Origin: Bacteroidota bacterium
GTDB lineage: Bacteria > Bacteroidota > Bacteroidia > Chitinophagales > Chitinophagaceae
NCBI GenBank assembly: GCA_030706735.1
Contig: JAUZNZ010000002.1
Location: 170,261 to 234,260, forward strand
Direction: 5' to 3'
DNA: 64,000 nucleotides
Shown here: positions 48,325-57,639 of the stretch, piece after piece
How positions within the stretch are numbered: position 1 is the stretch's first letter
Layout of the letters: each line of letters starts with the position of its first letter
The notes under the pieces: model-generated
What the model was told of the DNA's origin: nothing
What the model saw: the letters and a program-made list of their open reading frames with translations, nothing else
Databases searched by the model: none
Made by a program: the position numbers and the translations under genes

Positions 48325-50667
48325 ATGAACCAGACGGTAACGATAAGGGTCCGCATCGTTGTGACAGCGCTTTTGATCGCGGGGGTGATTTTCTGCGGCT
48401 CTGCCTGTTTTCACGACAACCGACCGGGACAGGACGCCCTCTCGCCGGGGAACGTCAGCTTTAATTTTGAGATCCGCCCCATCCTCTCCGATAAATGCTT
48501 CAAATGCCACGGCCCGGATGCCAATCACCGGGAGGCCCATCTTCGACTGGACATTGCCGATAGTGCCTATGCGCCCCTGAAGGAATTAAAGGGCGCCTTT
48601 GCCGTCGTCCCCGGTAAACCGGAACAGTCCGAACTGATCCGGCGCGTGACCTCCTCCGATCCGACATACATGATGCCGCCGCCGGACGCACACCTGGGCA
48701 TGCTGAACGACCAGGAGAAGCGGCTCTTTAAACGATGGATCGAACAGGGCGCCAGGTATGAACGGCATTGGGCCTTCACCGTTCCGGTCAAAGGGCCACT
48801 CCCGGATATCAGGGATAAGAGCCTGGCCAGGAACGAGATCGATTATTTCATTCTCGATAAGCTGGACAAAATCGGCCTGACCCCGGCCGGAGAGGCTGAT
48901 AAGGAACGACTCTTCAAACGGCTTTGCCTCGACATTACCGGCCTGCCCCCGACGCTCGTAATGATGGATCGTTTCATGGCCGACAACCGGCCCGATGCCT
49001 ACGAAAAATGGGTCGATGAGCTGCTCCAAATGCCTCAATACGGCGAGAAAATGGCGCTGCACTGGATGGACGTCGCGCGCTATGCCGACAGTTACGGCTA
49101 TCAGGATGACAATATCCGCACGCAATGGCCCTGGCGCGACTGGGTGATCCATGCATTCAATGAGAACATGCCCTATGACCGCTTCCTGACCTGGCAGATC
49201 GCGGGCGATATGTTGCCGGGCGCGACCAGGGAGGAGATCCTCGCGACCGCTTTTTTCAGAAATCATAAGTACACCGAAGAGGGGGGTGTCATCCCTGAAG
49301 AGTACCGCGTCGAATACCTTATCGACAAGACAAAGACCTTTGGAAAGGGGATACTGGGCATCACCATCGAGTGCGCGCAGTGTCACGATCATAAATACGA
49401 TCCTTTTTCTCAACGGGATTACTATTCCCTGCTGGCATTTTTCAACAATACCAAAGAGGCTGGTTACGAAGGCGACGTGAGCACGTCCAAACCGGCGAAG
49501 TCGCCCATCCTGTTGCTAACCGATTCCGACCGGAGGAACACGCTCTCGTTCATCAAATGGACAGATACCGCGTCGATGATGGTCTCCGTGATGGGAGAAC
49601 GTGATACGCTACGCAAAAGCTATTTGCTGTCGCGCGGACGATATGACGCCCCCGCCCAGGAGGTTTACCCTTCGGCGCCGCCGGCCATCATGGCTTATGA
49701 TACGTCCAGGTACCCACGCAATCGCCTGGGTCTGGCGGAATGGACGGTCAGTAAGCAGAACCCGCTGACGGCAAGGGTATTTGTCAATCAGCTTTGGCAA
49801 GAGCTCTTCGGGAAAGGGATCGTCAGGAGTGCCGGTGATTTTGGCATGCAGGGCGACCTGCCTTCTCATCCGGAATTGCTGAATTGGCTCGCGGCCGATT
49901 TTATGGAGCACGGCTGGGATATAAAGAGACTGGTGAAACAGCTCGTCACGTCGGCGACCTACCGCCAATCGGCCAGGATCACCCCGGACAAGCTGGAAAA
50001 AGACCCCGATAATAAGTACCTGTCGAGGGGGCCCCGGGTTCGCCTGCCCGCCGAATCGATCCGTGATCTCGTGCTCGCCAGCAGCGGCCTCCTCGTGAAA
50101 ACGATCGGCGGGCCGAGCGTTAAGCCCTACCAACCTAAAGGGTTGTGGGAGTCGGCCACCAGCGGCAGAGGAGTGCTCGCCACATACCTGCAGGATCATC
50201 ACGATTCCTTATACCGGCGCGGATTATACACATTTATCAAGCTGACCGTCCCGCCCCCCTCCATGGCCATTTTTGACGCCAGCAATCGCGATCAGTGCGA
50301 AGTACGGCGCCTCAACACCAATACGCCCCTGCAGGCCCTGGCCATGCTCAACGACCCGATGGTGCTGGAGGCCTCTCGCGTGCTCGCTCAAAAACTAACC
50401 GCGGGATCCGCCTCCGGGAAGGAAAAGATCGTGGAGGCTTTTCGCCTCATCCTCTGCCGGCGGCCTTCAGAAAAAGAGATCGGCGCCCTGGAAGGCTATT
50501 ACAATGAAGAGTTGTCCGGCTACCGCAGCAAACGGCTCGACGCGGCAAGAACGATTAACGTTGGCGAATACCCGATCGACCGGAATGTGGATGCCGACGC
50601 ATCCGCGGCCCTGACGCGCGTGATCAATGCGCTCTACAATTTGGAGGAAACCATTACCAAGACCTAG
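48325..50667 (+). CDS. PSCyt1/DUF1549/DUF1553 exported cytochrome-like protein
   Basis: Exported c-type haem protein of unknown function, 780 residues. A signal sequence covers residues 1-28; Cys28 might be lipidated but the lipobox is weak. The planctomycete-type cytochrome domain PSCyt1 has a haem motif CFKCH (58-62) and Met ligand region MMPPP (116-120). The DUF1549 domain, about 165-370, has a second CxxCH motif, CAQCHDHKYDPF (350-361). The DUF1553 (PSD1) domain runs from about 460 to 740. This architecture is abundant in Planctomycetes and present in soil Bacteroidota. It starts 94 bp after uxaA with a good AAGGA ribosome site, and a DUF1501 gene follows. Confidence 0.9.
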   Translation: MNQTVTIRVRIVVTALLIAGVIFCGSACFHDNRPGQDALSPGNVSFNFEIRPILSDKCFKCHGPDANHREAHLRLDIADSAYAPLKELKGAFAVVPGKPEQSELIRRVTSSDPTYMMPPPDAHLGMLNDQEKRLFKRWIEQGARYERHWAFTVPVKGPLPDIRDKSLARNEIDYFILDKLDKIGLTPAGEADKERLFKRLCLDITGLPPTLVMMDRFMADNRPDAYEKWVDELLQMPQYGEKMALHWMDVARYADSYGYQDDNIRTQWPWRDWVIHAFNENMPYDRFLTWQIAGDMLPGATREEILATAFFRNHKYTEEGGVIPEEYRVEYLIDKTKTFGKGILGITIECAQCHDHKYDPFSQRDYYSLLAFFNNTKEAGYEGDVSTSKPAKSPILLLTDSDRRNTLSFIKWTDTASMMVSVMGERDTLRKSYLLSRGRYDAPAQEVYPSAPPAIMAYDTSRYPRNRLGLAEWTVSKQNPLTARVFVNQLWQELFGKGIVRSAGDFGMQGDLPSHPELLNWLAADFMEHGWDIKRLVKQLVTSATYRQSARITPDKLEKDPDNKYLSRGPRVRLPAESIRDLVLASSGLLVKTIGGPSVKPYQPKGLWESATSGRGVLATYLQDHHDSLYRRGLYTFIKLTVPPPSMAIFDASNRDQCEVRRLNTNTPLQALAMLNDPMVLEASRVLAQKLTAGSASGKEKIVEAFRLILCRRPSEKEIGALEGYYNEELSGYRSKRLDAARTINVGEYPIDRNVDADASAALTRVINALYNLEETITKT

Positions 50668-50685
50668 GCCTGACCCGACAGGCCT
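50666..50685 (+). repeat. Intercistronic hairpin after the PSCyt1 gene
   Basis: AGGCCTG (50666-50672) and CAGGCCT (50679-50685) form a 7-bp stem with a 6-base loop overlapping the stop codon. There is no T-run, so it is more likely a processing or stability element than a terminator. Confidence 0.35.
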
Positions 50686-50730
50686 CCCGGATTGCCCGCG
50701 GACAACGGGCTCCGGAACAAAACGAAGTAT

Positions 50731-52176
50731 ATGAGCAAAGAGCTTCTTGAACATAGTTTAACGCTGAACCGGCGCCGCTTCCTGTCAAAACTCGGTCTCG
50801 GTATAGGAGGCATTGCACTTGGCTCGCTGCTGATACCCGATCTGTTCCACGGCGGAGAGGAGGATGCCTCCATCACCGGCCTTCCGAATTTTGCACCCAG
50901 GGCCAAGCGCATCATCTATCTTTTTCAAAATGGCGCCCCCTCCCAACTCGACCTCTTCGAATTCAAGCCCATGCTCAACCAGATGCAGGGCCAGGATCTG
51001 CCTGCCTCCGTGCGAATGGGTCAGCGACTTACCGGAATGACGGCTTTTCAGGCAAAATTCCCATTGGCGGGCTCGGCATTCCGATTCAGCCAGTACGGTC
51101 AGGCCAGGATGTGGCTGAGCGAATTGCTGCCCTATACAAGCCGCGTCGTCGACGACCTTTGTTTTGTGCGGAGCCTTTGGACCGAGGCGATCAATCATGA
51201 CCCGGCACTAACCTTTTTTCAAACAGGCGCTCAGCAGGGCAATCGCCCCAGCATGGGCTCCTGGCTTAGTTATGGGCTGGGCAGCGAAAACAAGAACCTG
51301 CCCGCCTTCTGCGTATTGTTGTCGAAAGGGAAAGGCAATGGCCAGGGCGTATATTCCAAGTTGTGGTCGAACGGGTTCCTGGATTCCGTTTATCAGGGCG
51401 TGCAGTTCAGTAATGGCGAGAATCCGGTACTCTACCTGACCGATCCCGACGGCATGGATAGAACGGAGCGACGCAAGATGCTGGATAAGATTGCCGAAAT
51501 GAATCAGGACGCATACAAGGACTTCGGCGACCCCGAGATCAGCACCAAGATCAGACAATATGAAATGGCCTACCGCATGCAGACTGCCGTTCCCGAGATC
51601 ACCGATATGTCCCGCGAGCCGGAAGGCACCCTCAAGTTATACGGTCCGGAGTGCCTTGTGCCGGGCAGCTTCGCCGCCAATTGCCTGCTGGCAAGAAAAC
51701 TTTCCGAGAGCGGCGTGCGGTTCGTCCAACTCTATCATCAGGGCTGGGACGGGCATAGCAACCTGCCCCTCGAAATAAAGGGACAATGCAAAGACGTCGA
51801 TCAGGCTTCTTCCGCGCTCATACTCGATCTCAAACAACGGGGCTTGCTGGACGAAACCCTCGTGATCTGGGGCGGAGAGTTCGGCCGCACGAATTACTGC
51901 CAGGGCAAGCTTACTCCGGATAATTACGGACGCGATCATCATCCCCGCTGTTTCACGATCTGGATGGCCGGCGGCGGGATCAAGCCCGGCGTATACGGCG
52001 AAACGGACGAATTCGGATATAATATCGTAAAAGATCCTGTGCACGTCCACGATTTTCATGCCACCGTGCTCGCCCTGATGGGCCTCGATCATGAGAAGCT
52101 GACCTTCAAGCACCAGGGTCGCCGCTACCGGCTGACCGATGTGGCCGGTAAGGTCGTAAATGGACTCATCGCGTAA
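50731..52176 (+). CDS. DUF1501 Tat-type exported protein
   Basis: Exported protein of the DUF1501 family, which has an alkaline phosphatase/sulfatase-like fold but no established function. From the ATG at 50731 it has 481 residues and a twin-arginine leader (NRRRFLSKLGLGIGGIALG, residues 13-31), implying export after folding or with a cofactor. Conserved segments include RIIYLFQNGAPSQLDLFE, GWDGHSNL, VIWGGEFGRTNY and DNYGRDHHPRCFTIWMAGGGIK, the metal-site-like motifs of DUF1501. DUF1501 proteins are habitual partners of DUF1549/DUF1553 proteins. The longer TTG frame from 50692 lacks support. Confidence 0.9.
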   Translation: MSKELLEHSLTLNRRRFLSKLGLGIGGIALGSLLIPDLFHGGEEDASITGLPNFAPRAKRIIYLFQNGAPSQLDLFEFKPMLNQMQGQDLPASVRMGQRLTGMTAFQAKFPLAGSAFRFSQYGQARMWLSELLPYTSRVVDDLCFVRSLWTEAINHDPALTFFQTGAQQGNRPSMGSWLSYGLGSENKNLPAFCVLLSKGKGNGQGVYSKLWSNGFLDSVYQGVQFSNGENPVLYLTDPDGMDRTERRKMLDKIAEMNQDAYKDFGDPEISTKIRQYEMAYRMQTAVPEITDMSREPEGTLKLYGPECLVPGSFAANCLLARKLSESGVRFVQLYHQGWDGHSNLPLEIKGQCKDVDQASSALILDLKQRGLLDETLVIWGGEFGRTNYCQGKLTPDNYGRDHHPRCFTIWMAGGGIKPGVYGETDEFGYNIVKDPVHVHDFHATVLALMGLDHEKLTFKHQGRRYRLTDVAGKVVNGLIA

Positions 52177-52204
52177 TCGTAATGATGACTAACCACTTTG
52201 CTAT

Positions 52205-53230
52205 ATGGAACGTAGACAATTCTTACAAAGGACCACCGTCGCGGCAGGAGGCCTGCTTCTCATGAAGGACCTGTTTGCGAACACGAAGGGGAAAGTATAT
52301 GGCCATAACGGCATGCAGTATTCCCTGGATACTTCATGGAGCCACGCCGATCCCCAACGATTTCCCGTGAACGACTGCCATGAGATGGTGCAGGATCGCA
52401 AAGGGAGGATACTGCTCCTGACCAATGAGACACACAACAACGTCCTCATCTACACGACAAAGGGAAAGCTTCTCGATTCCTGGGGACATGACTTTCCCGG
52501 CGCTCATGGCCTTACCCTGCATGATGAGAACGGTACGGAATTCCTGTATATAACGGATACGGTGAAACACCAGGTGTACAAAGCAACCCTCGACGGCCGT
52601 ATCCTCCTGACTATCGACGCTCCCTTCGAGGCGGGCATCTATAAAAAGGCGGAGGAATTCGTGCCGACCGAAACGACGATTGACGAGAACGGAGATATTT
52701 TCATCGCCGACGGATACGGCGCGCAATACATCATGCAATACGATAGCGCCGGCAAACTGAAGAAGTATTTCGGCGGCCGCGGCGAGGGTGACAAGCATTT
52801 CGACAATGCACATGGCATTTGTTTCGACCGGCGCGGCGGCCGAAAGGATCTGCTGATCACCGATCGCACCCGGAATTGTTTCAAGCGATTCAGTACGGAC
52901 GGCGAGCTGCTGGAATTGATCAGGCTGCCAGGAGCCTGCGTTTGCCGACCGGTTATCCACGGAGACCACCTCTACGCGGCGGTCCTGCGATCGCCCGACC
53001 TGAACGCGGTTGGCACCGGCTTCGTTACGATCCTGGACAAGGACAACAAGGTCGTGAGTAATATTGGCGGCAGCGAACCGCAATATTCGGACGGGCAATT
53101 GCAACCGATGCGGCAAACGGACAAGATCTTCGTTCACCCTCATGATGTATGCGTGGACAGGGATGACAACCTGTATGTTGCGCAGTGGTCTTCCGGCAAA
53201 GTGTATCCCTATAAGCTGAAGAAGGTATGA
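52205..53230 (+). CDS. Exported NHL-type beta-propeller protein
   Basis: A 341-residue exported protein with a twin-arginine-type leader (MERRQFLQRTTVAAGGLLL) and a six-bladed NHL-like propeller. Repeating blades are visible: DRKGRILLLTNETHNNVLIYTTKGKLL, ENGTEFLYITDTVKHQVYKATLDGRIL, ENGDIFIADGYGAQYIMQYDSAGKL and DRDDNLYVAQWSSGKVYPYKL. The fold is shared with peptidylglycine alpha-amidating lyase and other exported propellers, but catalytic residues cannot be assigned. It overlaps the following cytochrome gene by 4 bp, so the two are coupled. Confidence 0.83.
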   Translation: MERRQFLQRTTVAAGGLLLMKDLFANTKGKVYGHNGMQYSLDTSWSHADPQRFPVNDCHEMVQDRKGRILLLTNETHNNVLIYTTKGKLLDSWGHDFPGAHGLTLHDENGTEFLYITDTVKHQVYKATLDGRILLTIDAPFEAGIYKKAEEFVPTETTIDENGDIFIADGYGAQYIMQYDSAGKLKKYFGGRGEGDKHFDNAHGICFDRRGGRKDLLITDRTRNCFKRFSTDGELLELIRLPGACVCRPVIHGDHLYAAVLRSPDLNAVGTGFVTILDKDNKVVSNIGGSEPQYSDGQLQPMRQTDKIFVHPHDVCVDRDDNLYVAQWSSGKVYPYKLKKV

Positions 53231-55410
53231 AGTGGAGATCCATTTTTGTTTCGTCGCTCCTTCCCCTCAATACGCTATTACTGTTTCTTCTGCTCTTCGA
53301 CAGCAGACTGGTCCTGCCGTCCTGGCTCCAGGTTCTGGGCAGGATGCACCCTGTTATATTGCACTTCCCGATCGTCCTGGTGATCCTGTATGCAGCCTGG
53401 ATAGGGTGGTCCGCTAGAGGCGCTCGGGCCGGCGGAGGCAATCCCGGCGGTGATCCCGGCGGTGATCCCGGCGCACCCGAACCGATCGGGGATGTATTGC
53501 TGTTGACGGCCGCCCTGAGCGCCGCCATCACGGCAATCATGGGATTGTTCCTGTCCAGGGAGCCCGGATATGAAGGGAGTTCGATAGCCTGGCATAAATG
53601 GATGGGCGCGTTGACCTCCTTTGGATTATTGTCCATCTATTATTCACGACCCCTTCTCAAAATGCGCCCGCTCCTTTCCACAGGTTCCGCCGCCTTTATC
53701 ATGCTGATCACCCTCATCGCCGGCCATCTTGGCGGCACGATCACGCATGGCGAAAATTTCGTATTGGGCCCCGTCCTGCCGGCAAATAAGCGACCGGCCG
53801 TGCCCCTTGAAGAGGCGATGCTGTACAAGGACCTCGTTGCGCCGATACTGGAAAGCAAATGCACGGGCTGCCACAATGCCGACAAGGCCAAGGGGGGCCT
53901 GGTATTGGAATCCAGGGAGGCGATGTTGAAAGGAGGCAAGGACGGAAAACTCTGGGACACGACGCAGGCTGATCTGGGATTGCTCATGAGCCGCATTCAT
54001 TTGCCTCTCGAGGATAAAAAGCATATGCCACCAGCATCAAAGTCGCAGCTTACCGGTGAGGAAGGTTCCATCCTGTATTCCTGGATAAAGGAAGGAGCCC
54101 CCTTCGATAAGCGGGTGATGGAACTTTCGCCGGCAGATACCCTGCGCGCCCTGGCTGCTGCCGTTCTGAAGTCGACGGACGATGAACAATATGTTTTTGC
54201 GGCCGCCGATGAGAAGAAGATACAATCATTGAATACCAACTACCGCACGGTGCAACCCATCGCGAAGGGTTCACCGGCCCTTGCCGTGGATTTTTATGGT
54301 AAGGCGGCATTCCATGCCAATCAGCTGAAGGAACTCGCCCCGGTCCGGGAGCAGGTCGTCTCCCTCAATCTGGAAAAGATGCCGGTGACCGACAAGGACC
54401 TTCCGCTGATCGCTGACTTTGCCAATCTTCGTGTCCTCAACCTCGGCTTTACAAACCTGACAGGGGCCGGGGTCGGCGAATTGCTCAAACTGTCGAAGCT
54501 CAAAAGCCTCACTTTGTCCGGAACGGCCGTCGGGGCTGACGACATCAGGCGGCTCACGGCGCTAAAAGACCTTCATCATCTCTATGTCTGGAACACGAAG
54601 ATGAGCCCCAATGACCTGGCCGTCCTGCAAAAGACGAACCATGACCACCTGGTAATTTCCACAGGCTTCCGTTCCGACACGGTACTCATCAAACTGAATG
54701 CGCCGATCTTGCAGACTGAAGACCGGATCGTCCTGAATCCAGTCCTCCTGCAATTAAAGCATTACGTTCCAGGCGTTACGATCAGGTATACCCTGGATGG
54801 CCGCGATCCGGATAGCGTCACATCGCCGGTCTATAACGACCATGTGTATCTGAACACCCGTTCCATCCTGAAGGCGAGGGCATTCAAGCCCGGATGGCTG
54901 GGTAGCGACCCCGTTACCGCCGATTTCTTCGGCGAGGCCTTTCGTCCGGATTCTATAGTCATGCTGAAACCCATCGATTCCGCCTACATGAAATATGGTC
55001 CCAAAATACTGATCGATCTGAAAAAAGGGGATCTCAATTTCGGAAGCGGCAAATGGCTGGGGTTTCACAAGAACCCGATGGAGGGTCTTATTTTCTTCAA
55101 TAAACCGGTGAATGCACAGCTCCTCACGCTGTCCTCCCTGGTGGATATAGGCAGCGATATCATGCCGCCCGTCTCGATCGAGGTTTGGGGTGGCCGTAGC
55201 GCGCGCGACATGAAACTCCTCGGCCATATCAACCCGGAGCAACCCAGGACCGCGCAGATCGCCTACCTGGCGGCATACGACATCCGCTTCCCGCCCACTT
55301 CGGTGCGCTGCCTTAAGATCGTCGTCGTTCCCGTAAGCAAATTGCCGGATTGGCAGGTCCGCAAGGGGAAACCCGGCTGGATCATGGAAGATGAAATATT
55401 TGTAAATTAG
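53227..55410 (+). CDS. Membrane cytochrome-like protein: DUF2231-like helices, PSCyt1, LRR and chitobiase-C-like domains
   Basis: A 727-residue multi-domain protein. Residues 1-175 hold about four membrane helices resembling DUF2231 (LGRMHPVILHFPIVLVILYAAW). A Gly/Asp/Pro linker at 69-84 is encoded by a 12-bp tandem repeat. Residues about 195-295 are a PSCyt1-type cytochrome domain with CTGCH (212-216) and a Met in HMPPAS (267). Leucine-rich repeats lie at about 375-450 (LNLGFTNLTGAGVGELLKLSKLKSLTLSGTAV). A chitobiase C-terminal/FN3-associated module is near 490-570 (VTIRYTLDGRDPDS), followed by a beta-sandwich end. It is the likely membrane electron-transfer partner of the module. The stop overlaps the convergent permease stop. 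Confidence 0.85.
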   Translation: MKWRSIFVSSLLPLNTLLLFLLLFDSRLVLPSWLQVLGRMHPVILHFPIVLVILYAAWIGWSARGARAGGGNPGGDPGGDPGAPEPIGDVLLLTAALSAAITAIMGLFLSREPGYEGSSIAWHKWMGALTSFGLLSIYYSRPLLKMRPLLSTGSAAFIMLITLIAGHLGGTITHGENFVLGPVLPANKRPAVPLEEAMLYKDLVAPILESKCTGCHNADKAKGGLVLESREAMLKGGKDGKLWDTTQADLGLLMSRIHLPLEDKKHMPPASKSQLTGEEGSILYSWIKEGAPFDKRVMELSPADTLRALAAAVLKSTDDEQYVFAAADEKKIQSLNTNYRTVQPIAKGSPALAVDFYGKAAFHANQLKELAPVREQVVSLNLEKMPVTDKDLPLIADFANLRVLNLGFTNLTGAGVGELLKLSKLKSLTLSGTAVGADDIRRLTALKDLHHLYVWNTKMSPNDLAVLQKTNHDHLVISTGFRSDTVLIKLNAPILQTEDRIVLNPVLLQLKHYVPGVTIRYTLDGRDPDSVTSPVYNDHVYLNTRSILKARAFKPGWLGSDPVTADFFGEAFRPDSIVMLKPIDSAYMKYGPKILIDLKKGDLNFGSGKWLGFHKNPMEGLIFFNKPVNAQLLTLSSLVDIGSDIMPPVSIEVWGGRSARDMKLLGHINPEQPRTAQIAYLAAYDIRFPPTSVRCLKIVVVPVSKLPDWQVRKGKPGWIMEDEIFVN
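53441..53473 (+). repeat. 12-bp in-frame tandem repeat
   Basis: ATCCCGGCGGTG is repeated 2.75 times, coding a Pro-Gly-Gly-Asp linker between membrane helices of the cytochrome-like protein. Length variation between strains would be expected. Confidence 0.8.
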
Positions 55411-56525
55411 CTCGTCTTCCGGTAATTGAAAATGGCCCACGCGTTCAACAACACGGCAAACCCCAGGACGATCAAAAACGGGGTCCTGATATCCCCGAAG
55501 TCGCTGCCTTTCAAAACGATCATCCGCATCACTTCGATGAAATAGGTGACGGGCGTCATATGCGAAATGACCTTTGCCCAGCCGGGCATATTTTCCACCG
55601 GCGTGAACAGCCCGCTCATCAGGATAAAGATCATTATGAAGAAAAAAGCGACGAACATAGCCTGCAGTTGGTTGTCACTGTAGGTGGACACCAGCAGCCC
55701 GAACCCGAGCAGCGCGACGAGATAGACGGAAAGGAACAGGTAAAGCGTGCCGATATGCCCCACCGGCACGATCCCGTAGACGAGCCTGGCGATCAGCAAT
55801 CCGATGGTGAAGTCGATCATACCGATCAACCAGAACGGGATCAATTTACCCAAAATGAATTGCCATTTTTTGATCGGCGTCACGTTGATCTGCTCAATGG
55901 TGCCGATCTCCTTTTCCTGTACGATGTTCAACGCCGCTATGAAGCCTGCTACCATGGTCACCAGGATCACCAGGATCCCCGGTACCATAAAGAAGGGGTA
56001 GTTCATCGACGGATTGAACCAGTTCTCCTGGACGATCTCGATCGTCGGCTGGGGCTCCATTTTTTGCGGCTGCATCCATTCCACGCGAATATCGTTGTTG
56101 AAGTCCGTAAGCACGGCTGTCAGATAGGAGGCGCCGAGGCTTCCTTTCATGCCATTGATGGCGTCTGCGGCCAGGTACACTTTCTGATCGCCTTCCTTGA
56201 CCAGGTTGCGCGCAAACTGCGGAGGGATCTCCAGGATGATGTCCGCACTGCCGGTGCCGACCAGACGCAGCGCCTCCGCATACGATGCGGCAAAGCCTTC
56301 GATATGGAAATATCCCGATGCCCCTATCTTTTCGGTCAACCGCCGCGAATAACTGGAGTGGTCATTGTCGACGATCGCAACACGGATGTCTTTGATGTCG
56401 AAGTCGGCGGCAAGCGGCATGATCAGGAGCTGTACCATGGGCAAAACGAACAGGATCGGCAACAGGCTCTTGTTGCGGAAGATCTGCCGGAACTCCTTCT
56501 CCAATAAAAATTTCAGGGTTCTCAT
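55407..56525 (-). CDS. ABC-2 type transporter permease (YbhR/YbhS-like)
   Basis: Membrane subunit of the efflux ABC transporter in this operon. The 372 residues have one N-terminal helix (LLPILFVLPMVQLLIMPLAAD), a large extracytoplasmic domain (about 50-175) and five more helices, ending with the family loop MPGWAKVISHMTPVTYFIEVMRMIVLKG. This is the ABC2_membrane_3 layout. It overlaps the sister permease gene by 4 bp at its start and the convergent cytochrome gene by 4 bp at its stop. The two permeases probably form a heterodimer. Confidence 0.9.
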   Translation of the reverse strand: MRTLKFLLEKEFRQIFRNKSLLPILFVLPMVQLLIMPLAADFDIKDIRVAIVDNDHSSYSRRLTEKIGASGYFHIEGFAASYAEALRLVGTGSADIILEIPPQFARNLVKEGDQKVYLAADAINGMKGSLGASYLTAVLTDFNNDIRVEWMQPQKMEPQPTIEIVQENWFNPSMNYPFFMVPGILVILVTMVAGFIAALNIVQEKEIGTIEQINVTPIKKWQFILGKLIPFWLIGMIDFTIGLLIARLVYGIVPVGHIGTLYLFLSVYLVALLGFGLLVSTYSDNQLQAMFVAFFFIMIFILMSGLFTPVENMPGWAKVISHMTPVTYFIEVMRMIVLKGSDFGDIRTPFLIVLGFAVLLNAWAIFNYRKTS

Positions 56526-57628
56526 GCCAGTCGGATTTTAAAGCTTTTCAGGCTGATGGCGAGCAAGGCGCAGGTCATCCCCACCAGCACCAGCGATTCC
56601 TTCCAAACGGCGGTAATTCCCAGTCCTTTGAGCATCACCGTTTTCATGATCGAATAATACCATTTTGCCGGGACGATGTTCGAGATCACCTGCAAGGGCC
56701 ACGGCATGTTTTCGATGGGGAATAAGAAGCCTGTGAACAGGATCGTCGGCAACATCATTCCCATCATGGAGATCATCATCGCCGTTTGCTGCGAGCTGGT
56801 AAAGCTGGAGATCAACAAACCGAAGGACAGGCAACTGAGGATGAAGAAGAGGCTCTCTGCGAACAGCAATACGAGATTCCCGCGGATCGGAACGTCCAGG
56901 AGGAATACGCCCAATAAAAGTATGATGGTAAAGTTCATGAGGGAGAGCGCCAGGTAAGGCACCGCCTTGGAGAGAATGACATATAATGGCCGGAATGGGG
57001 AGACCAATAACACCTCCATCGTGCCCATTTCCTTCTCCCTGACGATCGATACCGACGTCAGGGTCGTGCAGGCGATCATCAACACCAGGGCGATCACGCC
57101 GGGAATGAAGTTCATCGATCCGTTCATCTCCGGGTTGTACAACATCGTGATCTCGGTCTTGATCTGATAAGGAACCGGGATATTGGCGTTCAGGTCATGC
57201 TGGTATTCACCGATGATCGCATTTAGGTAGTTGCTAAGCGTCCTGTCGGTATTGGGATCCGAGGCGTCTGCGATGATCTGCACCTGGGCCTTATGGCCAT
57301 GCAGCAAGTCCTCATTGAAGTGTGGCGGGAACACGACCGCGCACTTTATTTTTCCCCGCCTGAAGGCCCGCTCCATGTCGGCATACGAGAGGACCTCCCT
57401 GTCCAGGCTGAAGTACGGACTTGCTGCGATCCGGGTAATGATCTGCTGCGTGGCGACGTCCTTCGAATAGTCGACCACCACGATCTGCGCATTTTTGATC
57501 TCCGTCGTGAGCGCAAAGCCGAACAGCAATACCTGGGCTATCGGCAGTCCGAACAGGATCAACAAGGTCCGTTTGTCCCGGAATACATGATAGAATTCTT
57601 TCCGCACGAAGACCAGGAATTGTTTCAT
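56522..57628 (-). CDS. ABC-2 type transporter permease (YbhS-like)
   Basis: Second membrane subunit, 368 residues, same layout as its neighbour: an N-terminal helix near 24-42, an extracytoplasmic domain with DYSKDVATQQI, and five C-terminal helices with MPWPLQVISNIVPAKWYYSIMKTVMLKG. It resembles the downstream permease in fold and in the conserved re-entrant region but is clearly different in sequence, fitting a heterodimer as in YbhFSR. It starts 11 bp after the ATPase gene and overlaps the next permease gene by 4 bp. Confidence 0.9.
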   Translation of the reverse strand: MKQFLVFVRKEFYHVFRDKRTLLILFGLPIAQVLLFGFALTTEIKNAQIVVVDYSKDVATQQIITRIAASPYFSLDREVLSYADMERAFRRGKIKCAVVFPPHFNEDLLHGHKAQVQIIADASDPNTDRTLSNYLNAIIGEYQHDLNANIPVPYQIKTEITMLYNPEMNGSMNFIPGVIALVLMIACTTLTSVSIVREKEMGTMEVLLVSPFRPLYVILSKAVPYLALSLMNFTIILLLGVFLLDVPIRGNLVLLFAESLFFILSCLSFGLLISSFTSSQQTAMMISMMGMMLPTILFTGFLFPIENMPWPLQVISNIVPAKWYYSIMKTVMLKGLGITAVWKESLVLVGMTCALLAISLKSFKIRLA

Positions 57629-57639
57629 TGGTTCATTTT

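Noticed and set aside
48586..49413. Antisense frame within the PSCyt1/DUF1549 gene
   Set aside because: No recognisable features; the plus-strand haem motifs and operon order settle the coding strand.
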